From positions 4,587,001-4,651,000 of the forward strand of contig NZ_CP047656.1 of assembly GCF_009906955.1 (NCBI RefSeq): a DNA stretch of 64,000 nucleotides, written 5' to 3'. Source of the DNA: Paraglaciecola mesophila (lineage in GTDB: Bacteria; Pseudomonadota; Gammaproteobacteria; Enterobacterales; Alteromonadaceae). Shown in pieces: positions 18,863 through 27,166 of the stretch. Each line of letters opens with the position of its first letter. Position 1 is the first letter of the stretch. Both the position numbers and the translations under genes were made by a program. Below the pieces are notes generated by a model. The model was given only the letters and a program-made list of their open reading frames with translations, searched no databases and was not told where the DNA came from.

Positions 18863-18890
18863 TTGCATGAAATTTCGAATTCAGTATTAT
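18863..18890 (+). promoter_or_regulatory. Promoter of the tRNA-Lys genes
   Basis: TTGCAT (18863-18868) and TATTAT (18885-18890), 16-bp spacer, followed by a GC-rich discriminator (ATGCGCCCTC) typical of stable-RNA promoters. Lies about 85 bp before the first tRNA-Lys. An AT-rich inverted repeat (18761-18789) before it may end the tol-pal transcript. Confidence 0.55.
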
Positions 18891-18976
18891 ATGCGCCCTC
18901 GTCACCGAGAGACGAGTTGCAAAGCAAGGAAGGTATATATTTTCCTTTATTGCTAGGCAGTTAGATTTAATTTGAT

Positions 18977-19052
18977 GGGTCGTTAGCTCAGTTGGTAGAG
19001 CAGTTGACTTTTAATCAATTGGTCGCTGGTTCGAATCCAGCACGACCCACCA
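18977..19052 (+). tRNA. tRNA-Lys (anticodon TTT), copy 1
   Basis: A 76-nt cloverleaf: acceptor GGGTCGT/ACGACCC, D-arm AGCTCAGTTGGTAGAGC, anticodon loop CTTTTAA (TTT), T-arm loop TTCGAAT, and encoded CCA. Identical to the next copy. Confidence 0.97.
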
Positions 19053-19087
19053 ATTAAATCAAGCAGTTCAAAGCGTTACAATTAGAT

Positions 19088-19163
19088 GGGTCGTTAGCTC
19101 AGTTGGTAGAGCAGTTGACTTTTAATCAATTGGTCGCTGGTTCGAATCCAGCACGACCCACCA
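19088..19163 (+). tRNA. tRNA-Lys (anticodon TTT), copy 2
   Basis: Identical in sequence to the tRNA-Lys 35 bp upstream, with encoded CCA; the pair is clearly a recent or gene-converted tandem duplication and is probably one transcript. No clear intrinsic terminator follows, only a T-rich tract (CTTTTTTATTTCTCC). Confidence 0.97.
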
Positions 19164-19289
19164 TCTAATCTTTTTTATTTCTCCCCATTTCAACGTTTTT
19201 ACCTTTAATCAGTTTTTCATTTCTATCCCTTTAGATTCTTATTCTAACTGGCAGTGTCATCACGCTTTAAATAATCTGACTATTCTTGT

Positions 19290-19347
19290 TATACCAATTC
19301 CAATAAATAATTAACCGCTCAGCCATTATTCAATGGAACTGATATTA
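19290..19347. repeat. Short palindromic derivative of the structured repeat family (ends only)
   Basis: About 58 bp formed by the left end of the family (TATACCAATTCC, AATAATTAACCGCTCAG) joined directly to a right end (CCATTATTCAATGGAAC, TGATATTA). The roughly 200-bp internal region found in the full copies is missing. It lies 57 bp before a full copy. Read as a deletion derivative or a minimal form of the element. Confidence 0.6.
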
Positions 19348-19403
19348 ATCACAATTGGAAATCTTATTCAATTTTGCGTAATGTAATCACATGCTTACTA
19401 CTT

Positions 19404-19671
19404 TATACCAATTCCATTAAATAATTGGCCTCTCAGAATTCATCCAGCGGGTTTTGAACAAGGCGTCGGTGTGTAGTAATGGTTGTTCCCTTTCAAATAC
19501 CGAGAACGTAGTGCAAAACCCGCTGGAGAATTCCCTTCGGGCGAATTTTAAAAGGACTTACTCTGTGTTGCTCAAACTCGAAAGAGCACCACTATTACTT
19601 CATTTAAGCGCCTTGATTAAGTCCTTTTAAATTTTCGCTGAGTGGTTAATTATTTAATGGAATTGGTATTA
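19404..19671. repeat. Structured repeat family, copy A (full length)
   Basis: About 267 bp with terminal inverted repeats TATACCAATTCCATTAAA / TTTAATGGAATTGGTATT. Internal helix 1 is GAATTC..CCAGCGGG / CCCGCTGG..GAATTC. Internal helix 2 is AAAAGGACTTA / TAAGTCCTTTT. The loops of the two helices are also complementary (AAGGCG with CGCCTT; GTAAT..GGT..CTTTC with GAAAG..ACC..ATTAC). It has no coding potential. Nearly identical to copy D at 55.6 kb; related to copies B and C. Sits between the tRNA-Lys genes and the HDOD gene. Confidence 0.8.
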
Positions 19672-19815
19672 GTATAAGAAAAGGGTGTTTTTAGATGGCA
19701 ATTAATTTACCTCAAGACTATTCTTCATTTCTCCTATCGTCCTTTAAGGTGTTTTAATGTTGAATACTAGGAATGCGATGGCTTACACTGTTCCACAATC
19801 TTATTAAGGATATAC

Positions 19816-20667
19816 GTGCGTATGAATGCTCTTGAGTATGCCGAAAAAGCAGGTGATTTGTTTGTATTGCCTGATTCAGTCACAAAAATTAAGCAGCTTA
19901 TTGATGATGGCAGTGCTTCTATAAACGAAGTAGCAGAGGTGATTAATTACGATCCTGCAGTTGCAGCGCAGATTCTGAAGATTGCCAACAGTGCTTTATA
20001 CAAATTCCCTACTGTGATCACTACGGTTAGCAAAGCAATTCAAGTCATAGGGACGGACTCTGTTTATGATTTAGTACTCGCCTATGGCATCTCACACGCA
20101 TTTAAAGACATAAATGAGGGAGAGGTTGATTTTAGTGTTTTCTGGGAGCTTGGGGTGAGCTGCGGTTTGTTAGCAAAGTACATCGCTCAAGAGACCTCAG
20201 CCAAAAATCCAGACAAAATGTTTGTTTGTGGTTTATTACACAATATTGGCGAATTAGCCGTGTTGCAGATAGAGCCGGATATCGCCGCTAAGTGTAGCTC
20301 GTTTACCGCGCAAAACTGTCCCGTTACCTTGCAGACCGAACATTTAGGGGTGACCTACGCAGAAATAAGTTCAGAGCTACTTAGGTTGTGGGGGATCCCT
20401 AGTGAGATCTATGGCCCAATAGCGCACCAGCATGCGTCATTACATGAAGCACAGAGCCATGAAGAAAAAATACTCCAGTTGGCTGCTAATTTAGCGCTGA
20501 ATAATGTGTATGGTGAAATATACAGTAGAATGGATAATATTAAGCCTGAGCAATATGAAGGGCTTAATTTAGATGAAGAAGCGATCGAGGCGGGGCTTGA
20601 TTTTACGAACATGCAGTTAATTAGCACCTTGGCTATTTTTAGTCCGTCAACGTTTAGTATATATTAG
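19816..20667 (+). CDS. HDOD domain protein
   Basis: A 283-residue single HDOD-domain protein, a class related to HD phosphohydrolases but usually without their catalytic motif, associated with signalling. The expected HD dyad is HN here (GLLHNIGELAV), consistent with a non-catalytic HDOD. Other family features are LPDSVTKIKQLIDDG, DPAVAAQILKIANSALY and AIQVIGTDSVYDLVLAYG. The start is GTG with AAGGA 5 nt upstream; an ATG two codons later is possible. The actual signalling partner is unknown. Confidence 0.82.
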   Translation: MRMNALEYAEKAGDLFVLPDSVTKIKQLIDDGSASINEVAEVINYDPAVAAQILKIANSALYKFPTVITTVSKAIQVIGTDSVYDLVLAYGISHAFKDINEGEVDFSVFWELGVSCGLLAKYIAQETSAKNPDKMFVCGLLHNIGELAVLQIEPDIAAKCSSFTAQNCPVTLQTEHLGVTYAEISSELLRLWGIPSEIYGPIAHQHASLHEAQSHEEKILQLAANLALNNVYGEIYSRMDNIKPEQYEGLNLDEEAIEAGLDFTNMQLISTLAIFSPSTFSIY

Positions 20668-20710
20668 CTCTGAGCAATTCGTTTGCTCTGGGTTATTGTG
20701 TGAATTAATA

Positions 20711-20734
20711 AGAGCGCATTTGTGCGCTCTTTTA
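20711..20734 (+). terminator. Terminator after the HDOD gene
   Basis: Perfect 8-bp stem AGAGCGCA/TGCGCTCT with a 4-nt loop, followed by TTTTAGT. Lies between two convergent genes and may act in both directions, although the minus-strand T tract is poor. Confidence 0.65.
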
Positions 20735-20760
20735 GTCTCTAAAAAGCCCTCTTTGCTGAA

Positions 20761-21573
20761 TTAGTCAAATACAGCGATTGTTTGTCGGCTGATGGCAATT
20801 AGTCGGCCACTAGGATCCCATATATTTGCTTCTGTTTGGGCATAGCCATCAGTCGCTTGGCGCGTGCGAACCTGATAAGCGAACCAATCTTTAGGGGAAA
20901 AGGTGTAGTGTGGGTAGACGAACTCTATATTCCAGCTCATGGTGCTTGCTGGAGCTGGCCACTTAAGCATTTGTAAGGTTGTGGGGGGCCACCCATCGAT
21001 AAGCGCGATAAGGTGGGCGTCTGTTAGTGCCTTAGGTGGTTTAGTGTAGCGCATCCAACCATCTATTTTACTTTCTTTACTGCCGGTAAAGGGTAGACCA
21101 CCTGCTTGACGAGCCAAGTCGATATGACGTAAAAACTTAGGTGTGATTTTGGGAATTTGTGGCAAAAAATCAGCTTTAGTTGGTGCGCGCATTGTGTGGC
21201 GATCAGTATTTAGCACTTCAATTTTAGATTCTCTTGAAACACCAAATGCAGCTTGTACCATAACGCAGACGTTTCCATTCTGGATTGCCTTGCCAGTCAC
21301 CTGAGTCACATTTTTGCCTTCACGCAATACCTCGACCTCGATACCAAAGTCTGTTTCGGTAACAACCGGACCGACGAAGTTACAGGTAAATGAGCGAAGT
21401 ACGCGATCTTGGCCTACTTTTTGGCGTATTGCGCTATATACTAATGCACCCGTTAGGCCTCCGTATGCCGTACGTCCTTGAGCCCACTCTTTTGGAATAC
21501 TAAGTTGAGCTCTGTCTAGTTCGTCACTGTTGATGTAGTGGTTTGTCGCTTCGATAAGGTCGTCAATGTGCAT
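20761..21573 (-). CDS. Acyl-CoA thioesterase family protein (double hot-dog, TesB-like)
   Basis: A 270-residue protein with the two-hot-dog architecture of the TesB/thioesterase-like superfamily. The N-terminal half has QGRTAYGGLTGALVYSAI and LRSFTCNFVGPV. The C-terminal half has SWNIEFVYPH and DGYAQTEANIWDPSGRLIAISRQ, the conserved tail of the second domain. It probably hydrolyses acyl-CoA; the chain specificity cannot be told from sequence. It is monocistronic, and the start ATG follows a modest GGATTT site. Confidence 0.8.
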   Translation of the reverse strand: MHIDDLIEATNHYINSDELDRAQLSIPKEWAQGRTAYGGLTGALVYSAIRQKVGQDRVLRSFTCNFVGPVVTETDFGIEVEVLREGKNVTQVTGKAIQNGNVCVMVQAAFGVSRESKIEVLNTDRHTMRAPTKADFLPQIPKITPKFLRHIDLARQAGGLPFTGSKESKIDGWMRYTKPPKALTDAHLIALIDGWPPTTLQMLKWPAPASTMSWNIEFVYPHYTFSPKDWFAYQVRTRQATDGYAQTEANIWDPSGRLIAISRQTIAVFD

Positions 21574-21828
21574 AAATCCAGTTACTCATGTAAGGTTCGC
21601 ATCTCTGCGAAACTGGTCGGATGTCTATTCGGGCCATTCTAACACGTAAAAATTCTAACATTCTAGATAAACAAAAGAATAATTCGCCTGCATTATTAAT
21701 GTGTATAAGTTGTTGTTATAAAACATAAAGTCAACATAATTGTAGTAAATTGGCTTGTTATTTAGACACTGACAAGATTAGTATGGACGCTGTGAAATCT
21801 GAGAAGCCGTTACTTTTAAGGACATTGA

Positions 21829-22256
21829 ATGACGACGAATATCAGTGATACGACTTATCAAGAAGATTTGATTGGGTAAGTAAACCTTACCGCATCTATG
21901 TCTTGACGATCCTGATGTTAGTTTACGCATTCAATTTTATTGAGCGACAAATCTTCGATATTTTATCCCCTTTTATCAAGACTGATTTAGGTCTAAAGGA
22001 TGCTCAGCTTGGGGGGAAGGCCTCTATTTTGCTGTTCTTTATGCTGTTGTAGGTATTTCTATCGTATGGCTAGCTGATCGTTACAGCCGGTTTAATGGGT
22101 TAACATAGTGGTTATTTCTCTTACATTATGCAGTGGCTTTACTGCATTGTTTGGCATGGCAACGACGTATACCCAGCTTGCGATTGCAAGGGAGGGGGTG
22201 GGAATTGGCGAAGCGGGAGAAAGTCCTCCATCTCATTCAGTTCAAGATATGCAAAG
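21829..22256 (+). pseudogene. Decayed MFS transporter (spinster-like) N-terminal remnant
   Basis: An ATG with a good site (AAGGA, 6-nt spacing) opens MTTNISDTTYQEDLIG and then stops. In other frames the same gene continues as YRIYVLTILMLVYAFNFIERQIFDIL, then TDLGLKDAQLG, FYAVVGISIVWLADRYSR, and TQLAIAREGVGIGEAGESPPSHS. These are consecutive pieces of the first four membrane helices of an MFS protein, broken by several frameshifts and stops. The remaining two thirds of the gene are gone and the remnant joins the hydrolase gene directly. Confidence 0.8.
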
Positions 22257-22265
22257 GAGAATAAG

Positions 22266-23090
22266 TTGGTAAAAAGTAGTGATGTGAATATACATTTTGC
22301 TCATGCAAATGGCTTCCCAGCAGGAAGTTATCGTAAATTATTTAGTGCGCTAAATGATGACTTCCATGTTTCGGCGATAGAAAAGTTTGGACATAATAAT
22401 CGGTTTCCTATTTCAAAAAATTGGGGCAATCAAACCCAAGAGTTAATTGAGAACATCGAATTAACACAAGATAAACCTGTTTACGCCATAGGGCATTCGT
22501 TTGGTGGTGTGGTGTCCTATATGGCAGCTTGCTTACGGCCTGAATTATTTGATGGACTTATTATGTTAGACCCGCCGATGATAACGGGATTAACTCGAGT
22601 GTTTTTTAGAGGTGCGAAGGCGACCCCCTTAATCGACAAGATAACCCCAGCAGGAAAAACAGTAAACCGCTGTCGTCAATGGAGTAAAGATGAGGATCTT
22701 GTTGCTTATTTCCAGTCGCGTGCGCTTTTTAAGAATATAGACAGTGATTGCATTCGCGACTACGTGAGCAGCGCGACAGTTGAGCAAGAACAATATCGCC
22801 ACCTGCATTTCAAACCGGAAGTAGAAGCCAGTATATTCAGAAATATTCCCCATGATATATATCGCTATTATGGAAAATTGGCCTGTCCAGCTTTATTGGT
22901 TACGGGCAAGCACACGCAAGTTTGCACTGAGCGGCGAATACGTCCGTTTATCAAAGCCAATAATTTAATACATAAAGTATTCGACGGTGGGCATATGTTT
23001 CCTTTAGAGTCCCCAGTAGAGACGGCTCAGCTTATAAATCAAACCATTGACGCGTGGCGTCACGATGTCCCAATGCCTACAACTCTATAG
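22266..23090 (+). CDS. Alpha/beta hydrolase
   Basis: A 274-residue hydrolase of the alpha/beta fold: HFAHANGFPAGSYRKLFSAL (oxyanion region), the nucleophile elbow GHSFGG, an Asp in LLVTGKHTQVC or near it, and the catalytic His in FDGGHMFPLESP. The substrate is unknown. I place the start at TTG 22266, with AAAGGAG 6 nt upstream. An ATG at 22128 in the same frame would translate 46 residues of the decayed MFS gene and is not believable. Confidence 0.78.
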   Translation: MVKSSDVNIHFAHANGFPAGSYRKLFSALNDDFHVSAIEKFGHNNRFPISKNWGNQTQELIENIELTQDKPVYAIGHSFGGVVSYMAACLRPELFDGLIMLDPPMITGLTRVFFRGAKATPLIDKITPAGKTVNRCRQWSKDEDLVAYFQSRALFKNIDSDCIRDYVSSATVEQEQYRHLHFKPEVEASIFRNIPHDIYRYYGKLACPALLVTGKHTQVCTERRIRPFIKANNLIHKVFDGGHMFPLESPVETAQLINQTIDAWRHDVPMPTTL

Positions 23091-23094
23091 GCAC

Positions 23095-23122
23095 AAAAAA
23101 ACCAGACTGGGTCTGGTTTTTT
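23095..23122. terminator. Bidirectional terminator between hydrolase and glgC
   Basis: Stem ACCAGAC/GTCTGGT with a 3-nt loop, flanked by AAAAAA on the left and TTTTTT on the right, so it has a T tract in both orientations. It lies between two convergent genes. Confidence 0.8.
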
Positions 23123-23145
23123 ATCGCACTAAATAATCTTTTGAT

Positions 23146-24423
23146 TTAGATACCGACTTTGAGGCCGAGCATTTCGCGGGTGACCAATACCACACCTTTG
23201 TCTGTCACTCTAAAGCCTCTCGCTTTGTCTTCATCATGATCATGTCCGATCACAGTTCCTTCAGGCACAATGCATCCGCGATCGATAATTGCTTTTTTGA
23301 TTTTACAATTTCGTTTTATTTCAACGTCAGGTAGCAGTACTGACTCTTCAATTTCACTGTATGAATGTACGTGAACATTAGAGAAACATAAGCTCTTACG
23401 TACCGTTGCACCCGATATAATACAACCTCCACTGACGACAGAGTCGATTGCTGCACCACAACGGTTATATTCTTCCCAAACAAATTTAGCGGGGGGAAGT
23501 TGTTCTTGATAAGTCCAAATAGGCCACTTTTTGTCATAAAGGTTTAACGGTGGCTCTGGTGACACTAGTTCCATATTCGCTAACCAGAAGGAGTCTAAAG
23601 TGCCCACATCACGCCAATAAGATACCTCACCATCTTCGTTGGAAAAGGGGTAAGCATAAACTGGATGGTCTTTAATAATTGATGGGATGATATCTTTGCC
23701 AAAATCACGCTCTGAACCTTCATTTTCAGAGTCGCGCTTCAAATGTTCAAACAAAAAATCGGTATCAAAAATGTAATTGCCCATAGACGCAAGACAACGA
23801 GTAGGGTCGTTAGGTAAGGGCGTTGGATGTTCAGGCTTTTCCTCAAAGCCTAAAATACGGTAATCTTCATCTACGGACATCACACCAAAAGCACCGGCTG
23901 CTTCCTCGATGGGCACAGGCATACAGCTCACTGTCATCTTTGCCCCGGATTCAACGTGATGAGCGAGTATATTTGCATAGTCCATACTGTAAATATGGTC
24001 GCCCGATAAAATCATGACATATTTTGGAATTTCGTCTCGAATAATATCGATATTTTGAAAGACTGCATCGGCTGTACCTTCGTACCAATTATCCGACGAG
24101 CGTTGAGATGCGGGCAGTATTTCAACGGATTCACCCAGCTCCTTTTTGAAGTGACCCCAGCCTCTAACTAGATGTCGTATCAACGAGTGAGATTTGTATT
24201 GCGTGACAACACCAATTCGCTTGATTCCAGAGTTGACACAGTTAGACAGTGGAAAGTCGATAATTCTAAACTTACCTCCAAAGTAGAGAGCAGGTTTAGC
24301 CCGCCAGTCGGTCAGCTCATGTAGGCGTGACCCTCTACCGCCGGCTAAAATCAGCGCGTAAGTATCTCGGGTCAGGTTGCTAATATAACGTGGACTTGGA
24401 TTGGACATAACAATTGACTCCAT
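23146..24423 (-). CDS. glgC: Glucose-1-phosphate adenylyltransferase
   Basis: Makes ADP-glucose for glycogen synthesis. It is 425 residues: ALILAGGRGSRLHELTDWRAKPALYFGGKFRIIDFPLSNCVNSGI (nucleotide and phosphate binding), GTADAVFQN, GDHIYSMDY, SYWRDVGTLDSFW, and the C-terminal left-handed beta-helix domain (SGGCIISGATVRKSLCFSNV). A second in-frame ATG at 24408 has GGAG 9 nt upstream and may be the real start; the first has only a weak site. No other glg genes are adjacent, so this is an isolated copy. Confidence 0.93.
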   Translation of the reverse strand: MESIVMSNPSPRYISNLTRDTYALILAGGRGSRLHELTDWRAKPALYFGGKFRIIDFPLSNCVNSGIKRIGVVTQYKSHSLIRHLVRGWGHFKKELGESVEILPASQRSSDNWYEGTADAVFQNIDIIRDEIPKYVMILSGDHIYSMDYANILAHHVESGAKMTVSCMPVPIEEAAGAFGVMSVDEDYRILGFEEKPEHPTPLPNDPTRCLASMGNYIFDTDFLFEHLKRDSENEGSERDFGKDIIPSIIKDHPVYAYPFSNEDGEVSYWRDVGTLDSFWLANMELVSPEPPLNLYDKKWPIWTYQEQLPPAKFVWEEYNRCGAAIDSVVSGGCIISGATVRKSLCFSNVHVHSYSEIEESVLLPDVEIKRNCKIKKAIIDRGCIVPEGTVIGHDHDEDKARGFRVTDKGVVLVTREMLGLKVGI

Positions 24424-24859
24424 TCTTATTTGATATTTTGACGTTCTGGTTGCGCAGAAAACACAATTTCAAATTCGTAAATTTACGCTTTCAAAGACTG
24501 TGAAACTCAGTGTGGCATGGGCTAGCTTTAAATTCAATTTGCTTCTATCTGATTTAACATGCATTTTTTACATATTAATAACGTAATAAGACTTAGAATA
24601 ATTTAATTGTTCAATAAATAAACAGTTTGGCTTCTTTTAACGCAAAGTCGCTTCAGAACGCTCGATTTCATATAGGAATGGGCGATTTTTATTTTGTTCA
24701 ATAGGGTGTTTTTCTTCTCGCTTTGTAGGTGTGAGTTATGGCATATTTTTGATTAACTTAAATTAATTGTTTGTTTTATGTACGATTTTGCGTGTGATTT
24801 ATGGTAAAACGTTATTAAAATGTTATAGAAAGTGACGGGCAGCGAATGAGGAACGAGAC
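24424..24859. other. Divergent regulatory region between glgC and the SRPBCC gene
   Basis: 436 bp, strongly AT-rich (especially 24540-24610 and 24770-24830), with no gene and no copy of the repeat family. It must contain the promoters of both divergent genes, but I could not assign a well-spaced -35/-10 pair with confidence. Confidence 0.4.
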
Positions 24860-25396
24860 ATGTTGAAAAAAATTGGGTTAGGGGTTGTCGTTGTCGCATT
24901 GTTTTTTATTTTGGTTGGGTGGTTGCTGCCATCTGAATTCAAGGTGGTGCGCACGGTCAGAATTGAAGCTCCCGCAGAAATCATTTTCAACCATGTGAAA
25001 GACCTGAGGAAATGGCAACATTGGGGCGTCTGGTTTGAGCGTGACCCTGATATGAAAGTGGTTTACGAAGGTCCTGTCTCCGCTGTCGGTATGAAATCAA
25101 GCTGGCAAAGTGAAACGCAAGGCAATGGCGAAATGGAAACTGTTGCGATAGAAGAGAACCAACGTTTTATTTATACCCTGACATTTCCTGAAATGGGTGT
25201 CGGCTCAACCGGAGAGTTAACCCTCAGAGAGAAAGAAGGCGAGACTGTTGTGATATGGCATGATTATGGTGATGTAGGTGCTAATCCCTTATTGCACTAT
25301 GTTGCGTTTTTTATGGATAGAATGATAGGAGCAGATTTGCAAATGGGTCTAGAAAATCTCAAAGTGATATCTGAAACTGAATTTCAGGCCATGTGA
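24860..25396 (+). CDS. SRPBCC family protein (START-like) with membrane anchor
   Basis: A 178-residue protein with one N-terminal hydrophobic segment (about residues 6-24: GLGVVVVALFFILVGWLLP) and a single SRPBCC/polyketide-cyclase-like domain (FKVVRTVRIEAPAEIIFNHVKDLRKWQHWGVWF). The fold binds hydrophobic ligands; the ligand here is not known. Monocistronic, with GAGGAACGAGAC before the ATG. Confidence 0.72.
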   Translation: MLKKIGLGVVVVALFFILVGWLLPSEFKVVRTVRIEAPAEIIFNHVKDLRKWQHWGVWFERDPDMKVVYEGPVSAVGMKSSWQSETQGNGEMETVAIEENQRFIYTLTFPEMGVGSTGELTLREKEGETVVIWHDYGDVGANPLLHYVAFFMDRMIGADLQMGLENLKVISETEFQAM

Positions 25397-25537
25397 CGGT
25401 AAAAGAACTTGCTAATTGGACGACATGAGGTGACAGTTAGTAGGAAACGTTAATATTGATATAGGTGAAGGCTAATAGGCCTATTCCCTGACAATTCTAA
25501 GTAAACCGTACGATGAGATATTGATTTAAGGATGTAT

Positions 25538-25948
25538 ATGAGTCGATTTCCTACGCATGGTAGTGTGGAGCTTGATGTAGAAGAGAATATATTACTGGTT
25601 GAGGGCTGCGGGCCGTGGAATTTAGAGTCCGTTGTGGAATCTGAAACTCAGATGGCACCTTTACTCGAGATACTTAGTGCTAGCCCGTGGGGAGCGTTAG
25701 TCGTACTTCATGGGGATCCTATTTACGTACCAGATGCCGCAGCCGTATTGTCGAAAGCTATTTGCGAACAAAAGTCACTAGGGCGTGTGGCAACCGCTCT
25801 GGTCGTTGACGAGTCGAACACACCGGAATTTTCAAAACGTCATCTTGGGGAAATATTTGACAGTGCAGGTGAAAATTACCGATTCTTTCCTAATAAAGAA
25901 CAAGCGAAATGGTGGCTTATACAGCAGATAATTCAAGCAACGAGCTGA
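25538..25948 (+). CDS. STAS/SpoIIAA-like hypothetical protein (paralogue of 43172-43618)
   Basis: A 136-residue protein without signal peptide or membrane segment. The pattern (ILLVEGCGPWNLESV.. WGALVVLHGDPIYVPDA.. ATALVVDESNTPEFSKRHLGEIF) fits small STAS/SpoIIAA-like proteins. The same layout occurs in the gene at 43.2 kb (LIVVRTKGTWTLQTDM.. WAVLVDMRGWIVPE), so the two are distant paralogues. The chosen ATG has AAGGA 5 nt upstream; an ATG two codons earlier overlaps that site. Function unknown. Confidence 0.6.
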   Translation: MSRFPTHGSVELDVEENILLVEGCGPWNLESVVESETQMAPLLEILSASPWGALVVLHGDPIYVPDAAAVLSKAICEQKSLGRVATALVVDESNTPEFSKRHLGEIFDSAGENYRFFPNKEQAKWWLIQQIIQATS

Positions 25949-25982
25949 ATTATCTGCACGTTTCGGCTGTTGGCTAAGTGTT

Positions 25983-26251
25983 TATACCAATCCGCATTAA
26001 TAAGTGACCGTCTCAGAATGCGTCCAGCGGTTTTTGATTAAGGCGTCGCTATGTAGTGATGGTTGTTCCCTTTCAAATAGTGAGAGCGCAGAGCAAAAGC
26101 CGCTGGGGCATTCCTTGCAGGCGAGTTTTAAAAGGGCTTACACTGCGTTGCATGACTTCGAAAGAGAACCACTATTCATTCAGTCATGCGCCTTGTTTAA
26201 GCCCTTTTAAACTCTCGCTGAGTGATCACCTATTAACGTGGAATGGTATTA
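25983..26251. repeat. Structured repeat family, copy B
   Basis: About 269 bp, ends TATACCAATCCGCATTAATA and TATTAACGTGGAATGGTATTA. Helix 1 is GAATGC..CCAGCGG / CCGCTGG..GCATTC and helix 2 is AAAAGGGCTTA / TAAGCCCTTTT. It belongs to a different subfamily from A and D, and the changes in both helices are compensatory. It lies between two convergent genes, and its last three bases supply the stop codon of liuE. Confidence 0.8.
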
Positions 26252-27166
26252 TTCGTTTGAGGACTTAGTTGCATATACGTTTGCTACTTTCGAGGCTGGA
26301 ACGGTTCCTAATTGTGCGCAAACTTGCCGCCCAGCGGCTGCCAGCATGGTTAAATCGATTCCTGTTGAAATGCCCATTCCGTTCAGCATATATACAACAT
26401 CCTCGGTGGCTACGTTTCCTGATGCACCTTGAGCATATGGGCAGCCACCGAGTCCAGCCACCGCACTATCAATAACATTTATACCCAATTGCAGAGCGAC
26501 CAAAATATTAGCTAGTGCTTGTCCGTAAGTGTCATGAAAATGCACAGCAACGGCTGATTTTGGTATAACGTTACACACAGCATTGAGCATCGTCAGCGTC
26601 GCTAAGGGCGTGCCTACACCTATTGTGTCGCCCAAGGAAATCTCATAGCAACCCATATCAAATAGCGTTTTAGCGACCTGTGCTACGCTCTCGGGCGCTA
26701 TTTCTCCCTCGTATGGGCAACCTAGCACGCATGATACATATCCACGCACTCTTATTCCTTGCGCTTTCGCTGCGTCAATCACAGGTGCAAAACGTTCAAT
26801 ACTCTCAGCGATTGAGCAATTGATATTTTTTTGCGAAAAGGCTTCAGAGGCCGAGGCAAAAATAGCCACTTCATCAGCGCTTGCTTGCATAGCCGCTTCA
26901 AACCCCTTCAAGTTTGGCGTTAAAGCACTATAGGTCACTTTATCTAACCGATTAATGGCGGCAAAGACCTGGGCTGAATCAGCCATTTGTGGCACCCACT
27001 TAGGAGAAACAAAGCTACCTGTCTCAATCATAGTGACCCCAGCTTTTGCTAGGGCATCGACTAGGGCGACTTTGGTGGATTTATCTATATGTGATTTTTC
27101 ATTTTGCAATCCATCACGTGGCCCTACTTCAACAATTTTTACTTGTGCCGGTAATCCACTTATCAT
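26249..27166 (-). CDS. liuE: Hydroxymethylglutaryl-CoA lyase
   Basis: Splits HMG-CoA to acetoacetate and acetyl-CoA, the last step of leucine breakdown encoded here. It is 305 residues in a TIM barrel: VEVGPRDGLQNEK (metal-binding Asp), GSFVSPKWVPQM, RGYVSCVLGCPYEG, ISLGDTIGVGTP, VHFHDTYGQAL (metal His), VAGLGGCPYAQGASGNVATED (catalytic Cys loop). It overlaps liuD by 4 nt (ATGA). The stop TAA is formed by the end of repeat copy B. Confidence 0.93.
   Translation of the reverse strand: MISGLPAQVKIVEVGPRDGLQNEKSHIDKSTKVALVDALAKAGVTMIETGSFVSPKWVPQMADSAQVFAAINRLDKVTYSALTPNLKGFEAAMQASADEVAIFASASEAFSQKNINCSIAESIERFAPVIDAAKAQGIRVRGYVSCVLGCPYEGEIAPESVAQVAKTLFDMGCYEISLGDTIGVGTPLATLTMLNAVCNVIPKSAVAVHFHDTYGQALANILVALQLGINVIDSAVAGLGGCPYAQGASGNVATEDVVYMLNGMGISTGIDLTMLAAAGRQVCAQLGTVPASKVANVYATKSSNE

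Noticed and set aside
22128..22265. Upstream start for the alpha/beta hydrolase
   Set aside because: These codons lie in the decayed MFS gene read in another frame; TTG 22266 has an excellent ribosome binding site.
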